A stretch of 64,000 bases of DNA from Bacillus sp. EAC (GTDB lineage Bacteria > Bacillota > Bacilli > Bacillales > Bacillaceae_G). Position numbers and translations under genes: made by a program. Location: the NCBI RefSeq assembly GCF_002156875.1, contig NZ_NCSY01000010.1:171740-235739 (forward strand), written 5' to 3'. Shown in pieces: positions 55,354 through 64,000 of the stretch. Numbering within the stretch: position 1 is the first letter of the stretch; every line of letters starts with the position of its first letter. The notes beneath the pieces were generated by a model that searched no databases, was not told where the DNA came from, and was given only the letters and a program-made list of their open reading frames with translations.

Positions 55354-55755
55354 CTCATGATTATTAAAATACGTACTCTTATGATTTGAACTTCGTAATT
55401 CGTCTAGTTCCTCTTCCACTTCTAAGCTTCTCGCCAGTTTCCCTTTGCAGCCAGAACATAATGAAACGCCATCCGTTAAATTCTCTCCACACTTCGGACA
55501 AGGTATTCCGATATTTGGAAAATGTCTTTGTAGGATTTTCCCATCTCTTACCCATTCATAAATCCATTCTTCAGTGACAAGTGTCGCATTTAGTACTTGA
55601 ACGATTGTTGCAGTTCGGTTCTCCCTTTGTCTTAAGTAATTTAAAACAACCTCTAACCACGCGTTATCTATTTTTTGACACTTAGGACATAGTTTACTTT
55701 TTCCATTTTGAACAGTTAGTGTAAAACAACGTGCACAATTTATCGCATTGTTCAT
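55351..55755 (-). CDS. yvyF: Flagellar protein YvyF with zinc-ribbon
   Basis: A 134-residue protein. Two CXXC pairs (CARC and CPKC) form a zinc ribbon at residues 7-26; a helical middle section contains ENRTATIVQVLNATLVTEEWIYEWVRDGKI, typical of the TIGR03826 flagellar protein; a second zinc ribbon (CPKCGENL..CSGCKGKL) follows. Paired with chemotaxis genes in Bacillus; role not established. Not co-transcribed with the facing MoxR gene. Confidence 0.82.
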   Translation of the reverse strand: MNNAINCARCFTLTVQNGKSKLCPKCQKIDNAWLEVVLNYLRQRENRTATIVQVLNATLVTEEWIYEWVRDGKILQRHFPNIGIPCPKCGENLTDGVSLCSGCKGKLARSLEVEEELDELRSSNHKSTYFNNHE

Positions 55756-56045
55756 AAAATCACTCCATTTAATATTTTCATTCGTTCAATTTATTCCTTC
55801 TTATTATCGGACGTATTTTCCAATATTTACAAAAAATATTAAATTTTTTTACTCTTATTTTAATAATTCATGAGTTCTTTGAATCTACCAAATCGTAAAC
55901 TGATACTATCCAAAAATTAAGAATTAATAGACTATGATTGAAAATAGCTTTAAAATAATAGCAGGTATAGCTTTTGGAAGATTTTGTATTTAGTCAAAAC
56001 TTACATATATAGATAATTTAGATTACTATTTGAGGAGAAAAACAT

Positions 56046-56993
56046 ATGAATACTTCGGAAAAATTAGAGTTGCTTAAGAAAGAAATCGGTCAGGTTTTAA
56101 TTGGGAAAGATGATATCGTAGAAATGATTTTTATCTCATTAATTAACGATGGCCATGTACTACTTGAGAGTGTACCTGGAACTGGGAAAACATTATTAGC
56201 AAAAAGCTTTGCAAAAACAATAAATGGTTCGTTTAAACGAATTCAATTCACACCTGATTTATTACCAAGTGATGTTACTGGAATTCAATTTTTCCATCCG
56301 AAAGAACAAGACTTCCAACTACGTATTGGACCAGTCATGACGAATATATTATTAGCAGATGAAATCAATCGAGCAACCCCTAGAACTCAATCCAGTTTAC
56401 TAGAAGTAATGGAAGAGCGACAAGTAACGATAGATGGTGAAACAATCTCTCTTCCAAAACCATTTATCGTTATTGCAACACAGAATCCAATCGAATCTCA
56501 GCAAGGAACTTTTGCATTACCTGAAGCTCAAATGGATCGTTTCTTTATGCAAATCCAACTAGATTACCCAACATTTGAAGAAGAAAAGAATATCTTGAAA
56601 ACTTATCGTAATGGGACACCCTTTTCTAATTTAAAAAATGTATTAACAATTGAGGACATTCATCAAATGAAGGAAGACGTAAAAACAGTCTTAATTTCAG
56701 AAGAAGTTGAAGATTATATATTAAACATTGTTCATCTTTCACGTAATCATGAAGATATTCAAATGGGAATTAGTCCACGTGGAACTCTTGCGCTTATGAG
56801 AGCTGCTCAAGGAAAAGCATACGTTAATAATCGTACATTTGTTACTCCTCAAGATGTTAAGGATGTTGCCGTCTTTTTACTTGCTCATCGTTTAGTTTTA
56901 TCCTTAGAGGCTTCCTTAAGAAAGACTAATATACAAGTAATCGAGTCGATTCTAAAAAACGTTGAAGTTCCAGTTGAACATGGGGCAATTTAA
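56046..56993 (+). CDS. MoxR family AAA+ ATPase
   Basis: A 315-residue ATPase: Walker A GTGKT at 45-49, Walker B LLADEINR at about 104-111 and sensor segments follow. MoxR proteins act as chaperones for protein maturation. In B. subtilis the equivalent trio is yeaC-yeaD-yebA. First gene of a three-gene operon; the next gene begins directly after its stop codon. Confidence 0.9.
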   Translation: MNTSEKLELLKKEIGQVLIGKDDIVEMIFISLINDGHVLLESVPGTGKTLLAKSFAKTINGSFKRIQFTPDLLPSDVTGIQFFHPKEQDFQLRIGPVMTNILLADEINRATPRTQSSLLEVMEERQVTIDGETISLPKPFIVIATQNPIESQQGTFALPEAQMDRFFMQIQLDYPTFEEEKNILKTYRNGTPFSNLKNVLTIEDIHQMKEDVKTVLISEEVEDYILNIVHLSRNHEDIQMGISPRGTLALMRAAQGKAYVNNRTFVTPQDVKDVAVFLLAHRLVLSLEASLRKTNIQVIESILKNVEVPVEHGAI

Positions 56994-58214
56994 ATGACTT
57001 GGGCTAAGGAAGTACATGGAAGGGATTCATTAGACGGTTTAATCGTGATTGGTATTATATTTCTACTTATCAATTTCTATCAATCTTCTTTTTTACTGAT
57101 GTTTTTAGCTGCACTCCTAATCATCATTAGTTTAATGAGCAAATACTATTTTAAACATATTGACGAACATTTAGTTCTTGAGAATAAAAAAGAATCTATA
57201 CGTACTTCAGTTGGAGAAGAATTTGTTTTGCCAATTTCGATTTCGCAAAATAGCTGGCTTCCAATTATTAATGCAAAAATTCAACTTAAACTAGAATCTA
57301 TTATTGATGGAGATCATGTATCTAACCGTGATGATGCAACTATTGAATTTACAATTCCTATTAAACTTAAAGGAAAAGAACGCATCCAAATTAACCTCCC
57401 TCTTATCGCAAAAAAACGTGGTGTAACAAGAATTAAAGAAGTTGAAATAACAATATTCAATTTCTTCAGTTTTGGATATGTAAAGCTAAAACATATACCT
57501 TTTTTACACAAAGAAGTGATTATATTTCCAGCTTTGATTACCATTCCAAATTTAGATCAGCTAGTTGCAACAAAATCACATGGATACTTTCCAAGTGCAA
57601 CTAGTATGTTTGAGGAAGTTTTGGCACCTATTGGAACGAGAGATTATGTTTACTCGGATCCATTTCAACGAATCCACTGGAAAGCAAGTGCTAAAACACA
57701 AAAACTTCAAACGAAAGTGTTTGAACGAACGGCAGAGTATTCTTGGACTTTTATCATTAATCTTAGACAAATCGATCATTCAAATCTCCGAATGGATATG
57801 ATTAAAAATATTGAAACAATTGCTAGTAATGTCGCTTTTATGGCAAGGTATGCTTCTTTATATAATATTGAGTATGAAATCTTTTTAAACTTCAATATGG
57901 AAAGTGGCATGCCTGTCTACCATTTACCACTTGGTGGCGGAAAGACGCAGTTAGGAAAAACATACGAAATCTTAGCTCGAATTAATCGTCAACGAATGAC
58001 TCAACCAATTCAAAAATTACTACATTTTGTTGAGAAGCAACAACGGAATTCACCAGTTGTTATTTTGTGTGGACCTTACGGTAATCATGGTGACCAATAT
58101 TTTTCACAAATGCAAAATAGGGGTCAAAGAATTTATTATTTAAATGATCATGAAGAAAATCCTATGATTACTCCATATCGACAAAACGAAATGAAAATGA
58201 GGGGAAATATATGA
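56994..58214 (+). CDS. DUF58 domain-containing protein
   Basis: A 406-residue protein with two N-terminal membrane helices (residues 14-48) and a large cytoplasmic or surface domain with APIGTRDYVYSDPFQRIHWKASAK, which marks DUF58. Usually partnered with MoxR; VWA-like function is proposed. It overlaps the next gene by four bases. Confidence 0.9.
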   Translation: MTWAKEVHGRDSLDGLIVIGIIFLLINFYQSSFLLMFLAALLIIISLMSKYYFKHIDEHLVLENKKESIRTSVGEEFVLPISISQNSWLPIINAKIQLKLESIIDGDHVSNRDDATIEFTIPIKLKGKERIQINLPLIAKKRGVTRIKEVEITIFNFFSFGYVKLKHIPFLHKEVIIFPALITIPNLDQLVATKSHGYFPSATSMFEEVLAPIGTRDYVYSDPFQRIHWKASAKTQKLQTKVFERTAEYSWTFIINLRQIDHSNLRMDMIKNIETIASNVAFMARYASLYNIEYEIFLNFNMESGMPVYHLPLGGGKTQLGKTYEILARINRQRMTQPIQKLLHFVEKQQRNSPVVILCGPYGNHGDQYFSQMQNRGQRIYYLNDHEENPMITPYRQNEMKMRGNI

Positions 58215-59401
58215 TATTACGTCTACTTTCACTTTACTATTTTTCATTAGAATGTATATTTTTATATTTCCTTCTTTTAATGTTTTATGTCCATTCAAAT
58301 CAAGTACCACCTCTTTTAGCCTTTTTATGCATTGGAGGAATTGCTAATCTTTTCTTATACTACTCCCTACGGAAAAAGCAGATTTCTCGAATTATCCCAA
58401 TGCTTACTGGATTGATAAGCGGAGGAATTGCTTATTTTTTAGGTTTTAATTTATTTCCTTCAATATTTTGTACCTTTTTTATAATCTATCGAGTTAATGC
58501 TTTTATCAATGATTCATCTTTATGGATGGAAGAAAGAAAAAAATTACCTGTTATTTTTTATTGTAGTAGTTTCATTGTTTTTATCACCGCTTGGATAACT
58601 GATTACTCATATATAAATTGGGTCTATTCAATATTAATCATTTTTACACTTCTCTTTAGCTTGGGCAGATTTCTTCAGCAAGCGGTAGTTAACAATGAAA
58701 TTAAGAATGTAAATGGGTTATTACTTTCCATGATAATCGCAGCGATGTTAACTGGTCTCTGCACATTATTATTACCTTTCGTTAAATGGATTTGTTTTAC
58801 ATTATTTGAATTCGTTGTTAAATTTGTTGGATTTGTGGCAACTCCTCTATTTAATTTTGTTGAAACAATCCATATTAAGCCAAAACCTAAAGGCCCCATT
58901 GAAGATTTTGTGATCAATCGTGATCCAACACAACTTAAACAAAAAGATGAATTTCTCATACAACATTTCCCATCCTGGATTTGGATAGTACTAGTTATCG
59001 TTATACTTGCTATTGTTTGGTTATTCCTTAGAAGATACAAATTACAATCAGCTGAAACAAATATCGAACAAACATCTGTTGAGATTGAATATGCATCAAG
59101 TAATCTATCAAAGAAACAAAAAAAGCGTTTCTTTAAGCATTCTGCTCCATCAGAACCAATACGAAAACTTATATTCCAGCTTCAAAAATATGCTTCAAAG
59201 CATAATATGGGAAGACAAAATCATGAAACAATAAAAGAATGGTTTATCCGTAATAATTTTCCAATTCCTGTTCAACTTTTAAATGATTATGATAATGTTC
59301 GATATGGAAATGGCAATTTAATAGGGAATGAAAAAGAATATGAAGATGAGATTCAGAAAATTAAACAGGAAATTAAGAACAAGGATATGAAAAAAGAGTA
59401 A
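58211..59401 (+). CDS. Membrane protein, DUF4129-like, without transglutaminase domain
   Basis: A 396-residue protein with about seven N-terminal helices, a further helix at about 255-275, and a hydrophilic C-terminus (IRKLIFQLQKYASKHNMGRQNHETIKEWF) resembling DUF4129. In B. subtilis YebA this position holds a transglutaminase-like core between helices; here about 35 residues replace it. Function unknown. Confidence 0.7.
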   Translation: MILRLLSLYYFSLECIFLYFLLLMFYVHSNQVPPLLAFLCIGGIANLFLYYSLRKKQISRIIPMLTGLISGGIAYFLGFNLFPSIFCTFFIIYRVNAFINDSSLWMEERKKLPVIFYCSSFIVFITAWITDYSYINWVYSILIIFTLLFSLGRFLQQAVVNNEIKNVNGLLLSMIIAAMLTGLCTLLLPFVKWICFTLFEFVVKFVGFVATPLFNFVETIHIKPKPKGPIEDFVINRDPTQLKQKDEFLIQHFPSWIWIVLVIVILAIVWLFLRRYKLQSAETNIEQTSVEIEYASSNLSKKQKKRFFKHSAPSEPIRKLIFQLQKYASKHNMGRQNHETIKEWFIRNNFPIPVQLLNDYDNVRYGNGNLIGNEKEYEDEIQKIKQEIKNKDMKKE

Positions 59402-59407
59402 GAATTA

Positions 59408-59449
59408 TAAAGGCTCAAGTCTAATTACAGATATGAGCCTTTTTTTTTT
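59408..59449 (+). terminator. Terminator of the MoxR operon
   Basis: Stem aaggctca.../...tgagcctt with interior mismatches and nine or more T. Confidence 0.8.
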
Positions 59450-59465
59450 GTAACTACTTATTTTC

Positions 59466-60584
59466 TTACAGATTCTCTTTATAAATCTTCGTTGATATTG
59501 TGTATTTATTTATATTTTTCATGTTTGGCTCGTAACCAATCCCAGGTTTATTTGGAACTTGAATCATTCCATTTTCAACTGTTACTTCTGGTTCGATAAT
59601 GTCCTCTGCCCAATATAATGCAGAAGCAGCAGTATCCCCTGGTAATGTAAAGTTTGGTAAGGATGTAATTGCAATATTATGTGCTCGTCCGATACCAGAT
59701 TCTAGCATTCCACCACACCATAATGGAATTCCATGTAGCTTGCATAAATCATGAATTTTTCTTGATTGAGTTAAGCCGCCAACACGTCCAATTTTAATAT
59801 TAATAATTTTGCAGCTTCGAAGTTTTATTGCTTTTCTAGCATCATCTAAAGAATGGATACTTTCGTCCAAACAAACTGGCGTTTTTAATTTTGCCTGAAG
59901 CTCAGCATGGTCAATAATATCGTTATAAGCAAGAGGCTGCTCAATCATCATTAATTGATAATCATCTAAAGCAACAAGTGAATCCATGTCTTGTAATGTA
60001 TAAGCTGAATTAGCATCTGCCATAAGAGGAATACCTGGATAAACTTTTCGCACTTTATCAATTAATTCTACATCCCAGCCTGGTTTTATTTTCAATTTAA
60101 ATCGCTTATAACCTTCTTCCAGACGGGCTGAAATTACCTCTAATGTAGCATCAATTGAATCTTGAATTCCGATACTGACTCCAACTTCAATTTCCTTTTT
60201 GGTTCCTCCTAATGCGTCTGATAATGATTGATTTTGTTGTTTCGCATATAGATCCCAAATAGCTCCCTCAATTGCTGCTTTTGCCATGTAGTTACCACGA
60301 ATATGAGCAAACAGTTTTTCAGAGATTTCATCTGGGTGAGAAATTTCATTTTTTAATACAATAGGAATTAAGTAATCTTCTAAAATATGCCAGTTCGTTT
60401 TTACTGTTTCTTCATTATATAATGGATCCAGCATTGCAACTGATTCTGCCCAACCAGATATTCCATCGTCACTAATTGCTTCGACTAATATAAACTCACG
60501 ATCATACTCAGTCCCAAAGCTAGTTGTAAATGGATGTAATAAATCCAGTTTCATATGGCGCAAAATAACTTCTTTAATCTTCAT
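59466..60584 (-). CDS. N-succinylamino acid racemase / o-succinylbenzoate synthase-type enzyme
   Basis: A 372-residue enolase-superfamily enzyme. Catalytic K163 and K165 in FKLKIKPGW, metal ligands D190, E215, D240 and the second base K264 (INIKIGR) are all present. The family contains MenC (o-succinylbenzoate synthase) and NSAR, often in one enzyme. Neighbours (GNAT, M20 deacylase, RpiR regulator) match the Geobacillus D-amino acid pathway, in which the racemase converts N-succinyl-D- to N-succinyl-L-amino acids, so NSAR is favoured. Confidence 0.85.
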   Translation of the reverse strand: MKIKEVILRHMKLDLLHPFTTSFGTEYDREFILVEAISDDGISGWAESVAMLDPLYNEETVKTNWHILEDYLIPIVLKNEISHPDEISEKLFAHIRGNYMAKAAIEGAIWDLYAKQQNQSLSDALGGTKKEIEVGVSIGIQDSIDATLEVISARLEEGYKRFKLKIKPGWDVELIDKVRKVYPGIPLMADANSAYTLQDMDSLVALDDYQLMMIEQPLAYNDIIDHAELQAKLKTPVCLDESIHSLDDARKAIKLRSCKIINIKIGRVGGLTQSRKIHDLCKLHGIPLWCGGMLESGIGRAHNIAITSLPNFTLPGDTAASALYWAEDIIEPEVTVENGMIQVPNKPGIGYEPNMKNINKYTISTKIYKENL

Positions 60585-60632
60585 TTACTTTACTCTCCTT
60601 TTAGTGAAACGTTCAATTAGCCTTACTAGTTA

Positions 60633-61460
60633 TCATTTAGTTAGGACGTAAAATTGTACAGGTATGTCTTCTTGTGAATTTTTATGAAACCCTCTTACTT
60701 TCCATCCTTGTTGAAACAACTCGTTAAATACATTCCTTGTTGTATATCTCCATTCATTTGCTAATTGACTATTCGACTCTCTAATTGAACGAAAATCCTT
60801 AGGAATCGCTACGAAAATAAATTCACCATCTTCGAATGATGCCGATTGAATAGGAGCTGGTAATCCTTCTTCATTGACACTCCATTTAATAAATGATTGT
60901 TGTATTGCATCATTCAAATCAATTTGATCTATTTGTAGGCTTGACTCATTATCATTTTCATTACCGATATGCCATTCAACAAAAAAACGGTCTGATGGAA
61001 TACCTGAATTTAATAAATCCTCCATTTCTCCATAACAGTTTTCCAAATACTTCCCACAGATTCCACCAAGCTTTTGGATGTTTAAATAGCCATTAGCACT
61101 TTCTAAAGGATCGTATGTCCAAGTAATCAGTTTATAGCCGTATTTCAACGCTTCCTCACGCTGAGCCACTTTAAGTAATTTACCAATCCCTTTATTACGA
61201 TATTCCTGGTCAATACCTAACATATGTGAACAAAGATAAACTGATTGTCCATCAAAACCTGGAAAACTATATTGAAATCCAACCATTGAGCCTTCGTAAT
61301 AAGCTCCTAATACTAATCCACCATTTTTTACAGCTGTTAGCGTTTGGTGCGTCGGGATTGAATCATTTTCACCCCAAATCTTTGATTCCAGTTTTCTAAC
61401 TTTTTCTAGTTCTTCAATTGAACTCAGGGATCGAATTTCTATTTGATCTATATTAGTCAC
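60633..61460 (-). CDS. GNAT family N-acyltransferase, probable D-amino acid N-succinyltransferase
   Basis: A 275-residue protein with a GNAT core (GIDQEYRNKGIGKLLKVAQREEAL) and a longer C-terminal extension (residues 165-275). In Geobacillus kaustophilus the homologous gene next to the NSAR and M20 genes encodes succinyl-CoA:D-amino acid N-succinyltransferase; function here is inferred from that neighbourhood. Spacing 14 bases after the M20 gene. Confidence 0.72.
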   Translation of the reverse strand: MTNIDQIEIRSLSSIEELEKVRKLESKIWGENDSIPTHQTLTAVKNGGLVLGAYYEGSMVGFQYSFPGFDGQSVYLCSHMLGIDQEYRNKGIGKLLKVAQREEALKYGYKLITWTYDPLESANGYLNIQKLGGICGKYLENCYGEMEDLLNSGIPSDRFFVEWHIGNENDNESSLQIDQIDLNDAIQQSFIKWSVNEEGLPAPIQSASFEDGEFIFVAIPKDFRSIRESNSQLANEWRYTTRNVFNELFQQGWKVRGFHKNSQEDIPVQFYVLTK

Positions 61461-61474
61461 TTACTAACCTCCCC

Positions 61475-62605
61475 TTACTCTTTTGAAGCGTTTAAAACAG
61501 TTTCAGTCAATATTTTCGCGCCATAAATTAATGCTTCTAAATTAAATCTCATATGAGGATGATGTAATCCAGGGGTCAGGTCACATCCTAATCCAATCAT
61601 TGTTGCAGCAATTGATGGATACTTATTCGTATAAAAATGAAAGTCTTCTCCACCTTGAGAAATACAGTGCGGCATTAAATTCTCTTCACCGATAATAGTT
61701 GTAATTGCCGCTTCTGCGTAATTTATAGCTTTTTCATTCGTAATTGCAGCTGGTACAAATTCTTCCATCGCCCATGTAATCTTCGCACCCGTTTCTTCCA
61801 TAGCATTTTCAAATATTTTAATTGAAATTTCATTTAATTGATTCATTAATTCATTTGTTTGAGCCCTTACATCAATCGCAAAATTAGCATTCTCTGGAAT
61901 AATATTTGAAGCTTCATTTCCAATATGAAGCTGGGTCATCTTAATTGAAAAAGGAACTTCCGTAACTAAATCTATATTCTTCAAACTCTGTACAATCATA
62001 GATGATACCTCAATCACATTAATCCCCTCATGAGGTCTTGCAGCGTGTGCTTGAATTCCTTTAATCGTCCCTTTAATTGTTTCAGCTGAGCCATGAATGA
62101 TAACCGGAGACGCTTTATAAAATGGAACTTCTTTTTTAGGTCGTAAATGAGTCCCAAATAATGAAATGACTTGATCTAAAACGCCATCTTTCATCATTTG
62201 TAGAGCACCCTCACCTTTTTCCTCAGCAGGTTGGAAAATGAAACGAAGCGTATGTTTTGGTTGCATACCACTTGAAGCAATTGCAAGTGCAGCATATAAA
62301 ACCATCGTACTATGTGCATCGTGTCCACATGAGTGATTTGCTTTTAATTCTCCATCAACTTCTTGAAAAAGTGCATCCATATCCGCTCTTAAAGCGACAA
62401 CCGAACTAAGTTGTCCCTTTATTTCAGCAATAAATCCAAAATGATGCTCGAATGTTTTAACCTCTAAACCTGCTTCTAACAGACGTTTCTTTAAATAGGA
62501 GGATGTTCTCTCTTCTTGCCAACTAGGTTCAGCAATTTGATGTAAATCGTTATAAGTATTAATAATAAGCTCTTTATTTTTATCAATAAATTGTATTGGA
62601 TTCAT
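61475..62605 (-). CDS. M20 family amidohydrolase, probable N-succinyl-L-amino acid desuccinylase
   Basis: A 376-residue zinc peptidase with NHSCGHDAHSTM (about residues 93-104) and FIFQPAEEKGEGA, typical of the hippurate or N-acyl amino acid hydrolase group; a catalytic Glu pair is in PAEEKGEG. The start at 62605 (MNPIQFID) follows aggtgg; GTG at 62617 overlaps that site. In the D-amino acid pathway it removes succinate from the L-isomer. Confidence 0.82.
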   Translation of the reverse strand: MNPIQFIDKNKELIINTYNDLHQIAEPSWQEERTSSYLKKRLLEAGLEVKTFEHHFGFIAEIKGQLSSVVALRADMDALFQEVDGELKANHSCGHDAHSTMVLYAALAIASSGMQPKHTLRFIFQPAEEKGEGALQMMKDGVLDQVISLFGTHLRPKKEVPFYKASPVIIHGSAETIKGTIKGIQAHAARPHEGINVIEVSSMIVQSLKNIDLVTEVPFSIKMTQLHIGNEASNIIPENANFAIDVRAQTNELMNQLNEISIKIFENAMEETGAKITWAMEEFVPAAITNEKAINYAEAAITTIIGEENLMPHCISQGGEDFHFYTNKYPSIAATMIGLGCDLTPGLHHPHMRFNLEALIYGAKILTETVLNASKE

Positions 62606-62635
62606 TTTAAAAACCACCTATCAATTTTGTCAGTT

Positions 62636-63487
62636 CTATTCTATAAATAATCCAAAATTCGTATAAAGCTTTTCTAATTTTCTTTGATACGATTGAATTC
62701 GTTTTTGATCCTTTTCATACATTCCAGCAATCACTAACTCTAATAAACAAATAACAGAAGCGATTGAATTCGAACCACTTTCTACATTTTCTTCAGTCGT
62801 TAAGACGATGTCCGAGATCCTTCCAACAGGTGACAATAATCTGTCGGTTACTGAAATGAGACTAATCTCATGTTCTTTCGTACATTCAGCGATTGTAAAT
62901 GTTTCCTTTGCATATCTCGGAAAAGAAAATGCTACGACCACAGATTGTTCAGTTAGATTACAAAACTTCTCATAAAAATCTCCTGATTGGGAACAAAAAT
63001 GAACATTTCCTCTTAAAGTGCTCAGCATATTCGAGAACCAATATGCCGCTACATGCGAGATACGATGACCAACGATTAATACATGATCTGCTTGAATTAA
63101 CTTATCGACAGTCTTCCAAATCTCTTCAATATTAGTAGGTTCTAATAAGTTTCGTAATAAACTTACTTCCTTTTCGATTATTTTTTGAAAGGAATTTTCT
63201 TTTTCACTAGATGACTCTTTCCAATTTCCATATGAAGTGTCCTTATTTTGCTGTAGGAATTGTTTTTGAATACACAACTGCATGTCACTAAAGCCTTCAA
63301 ATTCCAACGCATACGAAAGTCTTATAACAGTTGTTTCACTAACCTCAGCTTTTTTACCAATTTGAAATGCCGTATGGAAGGAACATTCTTCAAGGTTTTC
63401 AATCATAAAAGTAGCCACTTTCTTTTGGCCAGGGGAAAGCTGTGAAAACTTCTCTTTCACTAATTGCTTAAAACTTAATTGATCCAT
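62636..63487 (-). CDS. MurR/RpiR family regulator of the D-amino acid operon
   Basis: A 283-residue regulator: an N-terminal HTH (KAEVSETTVIRLSYALEFEGF) and a C-terminal SIS domain (VLIVGHRISHVAAYWFSNML) that usually binds a phosphosugar. The start at 63487 follows gtgaggga; the GTG at 63502 overlaps that site. First gene of the operon; the inverted repeat gaagtgtaaacttc at 63539-63552 is a candidate operator. Confidence 0.82.
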   Translation of the reverse strand: MDQLSFKQLVKEKFSQLSPGQKKVATFMIENLEECSFHTAFQIGKKAEVSETTVIRLSYALEFEGFSDMQLCIQKQFLQQNKDTSYGNWKESSSEKENSFQKIIEKEVSLLRNLLEPTNIEEIWKTVDKLIQADHVLIVGHRISHVAAYWFSNMLSTLRGNVHFCSQSGDFYEKFCNLTEQSVVVAFSFPRYAKETFTIAECTKEHEISLISVTDRLLSPVGRISDIVLTTEENVESGSNSIASVICLLELVIAGMYEKDQKRIQSYQRKLEKLYTNFGLFIE

Positions 63488-63538
63488 TTGCGTATCCCTC
63501 ACATTTGCGAAGTTTTTAATTCTTTTATTAATATTTAT

Positions 63539-63552
63539 GAAGTGTAAACTTC
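63539..63552. promoter_or_regulatory. Inverted repeat, possible operator of the RpiR regulator
   Basis: gaagtgtaaacttc has 5-base arms around 4 bases and lies 52 bases before the regulator start codon; a related half site (gaagt) is 20 bases nearer the gene. Assignment by position only. Confidence 0.35.
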
Positions 63553-63658
63553 TTTGTTACTACACTATCACAAATAATGCATAATTCAAATGCATTTTAT
63601 TAAATTTTTTGATTATTTATTAAAGCGGTTTATTTAAACTTACTAGCAGCTCTTTTGA

Positions 63659-63935
63659 AAGGCTGTTTTCTAGAAGATTATTGTTTTTAAAAAGGGTTAT
63701 ACATCAAACTGTAAATATAGAAGATGATTGGAACGGAAGTTGCGAGACTCCTGTGGGAGTAGCGGGACAGATGAGACACCGCAGGTAAGCCGAGGAGGCT
63801 CATCGCCCGCCCCACGGAAAGCGAGCATCCTGGTGTGGAAATCTACGAAATACTTTTTTATTAGAAACAAAGTTTACGCAAACAGCTTTTCTAAAAGATT
63901 GTTGTTTTAAAACAAACTTCGTTTTTAAGAAAAGG
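63659..63935 (-). repeat. Dispersed GC-rich repeat, copy E (short form, reversed)
   Basis: Core 63725-63843 reads, in reverse, the same sequence as copy A (gaacggaag, gactcctgtgggag, gaggctcatcgcccg, gcgagcatcctgg). It has the AT-rich ttttcta.aagatt.ttgttt module at both ends (63667-63690 and 63885-63910). Short form without the extra segment; the only copy in the opposite orientation. Confidence 0.85.
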
Positions 63936-64000
63936 TTAATCAGTTTCCATTTTATAGTTAAATCGCTTATTAAATTTATTATTTTTAGTTACCTGCCCTT

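Larger units (their letters stand above)
63488..64000. other. Upstream region of the RpiR operon and window end
   Basis: Holds the inverted repeat at 63539-63552, AT-rich DNA, repeat copy E (63659-63935) and 65 bases with nothing recognised. Confidence 0.5.

Noticed and set aside
63728..63910. 60-codon frame in repeat copy E
   Set aside because: Same repeat read in the opposite orientation; no ribosome binding site or homologue.

Overview
The window is a stretch of a low-GC Gram-positive chromosome, almost certainly a motile, endospore-forming, PHA-storing member of the Bacillaceae. The evidence is a Spo0E-type phosphatase, an alpha/beta-type SASP, a CotF-type coat protein, class IV PHA genes with PhaR and PhaQ, QoxABCD, Fur-, MntR-, Rex- and NagR-like operators, and typical Bacillus ribosome binding sites. 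The species cannot be fixed from the sequence alone. No rRNA, tRNA, CRISPR array, prophage or transposase gene was seen; the region reads as ordinary chromosome broken up by a dispersed GC-rich repeat.

Layout. 1-5.3 kb: end of an RND efflux pump, an M3 oligoendopeptidase, motAB, a MarR regulator and a Spo0E-like protein. 5.4-11.5 kb: mtnB, a B12-binding radical SAM protein, small sporulation-type proteins, a DinB-like protein and a DUF421 membrane protein. 11.6-17.3 kb: an FAD oxidoreductase, then the PHA locus (phaC-phaB-phaR divergent from phaQ-phaP-phaJ) and an SASP gene. 17.4-25 kb: a GlcNAc PTS permease with dre and cre operators, a cpREC-type receiver protein, a secreted CAP protein, cutC, a pseudouridine synthase, and adhE behind two Rex-like operators. 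25.1-25.66 kb: an unexplained, highly structured leader ahead of a YitT-type membrane protein. 26-37 kb: regulators, potABCD, aldehyde dehydrogenase, the DUF47-Pit phosphate system, a D,D-carboxypeptidase, an AlkD-like protein and an MFS exporter. 38-42.4 kb: qoxABCD, and behind it a Fur-box promoter reading into a probable small RNA. 42.5-52 kb: DUF1904, an ArsB/NhaD-type transporter, a DUF2642-like protein, a GNAT, an Mn/Zn ABC importer, and an ECF sigma/anti-sigma operon with a DUF4097 protein. 52-59.4 kb: a CapA-family protein, a chemoreceptor, YvyF, and a MoxR-DUF58-membrane protein operon. 59.4-63.5 kb: an RpiR regulator followed by an M20 deacylase, a GNAT and an N-succinylamino acid racemase, matching the known D-to-L amino acid conversion pathway.

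How the genes work together. The window joins carbon storage (PHA), overflow and fermentative redox balance (AdhE, Qox), uptake (GlcNAc, polyamine, phosphate, manganese), motility (MotAB, chemoreceptor, YvyF, two SigD-like promoters) and cell-surface stress (ECF operon, D,D-carboxypeptidase). Regulation is unusually readable: candidate sites for PhaQ, NagR, CcpA, Rex, Fur, MntR, PhoP and SigD are visible. The most interesting non-coding signals are the roughly 560-nt structured leader at 25.09-25.65 kb, the Fur-linked small RNA candidate at 42.16-42.39 kb, and five copies of a dispersed repeat that fall into two subfamilies.
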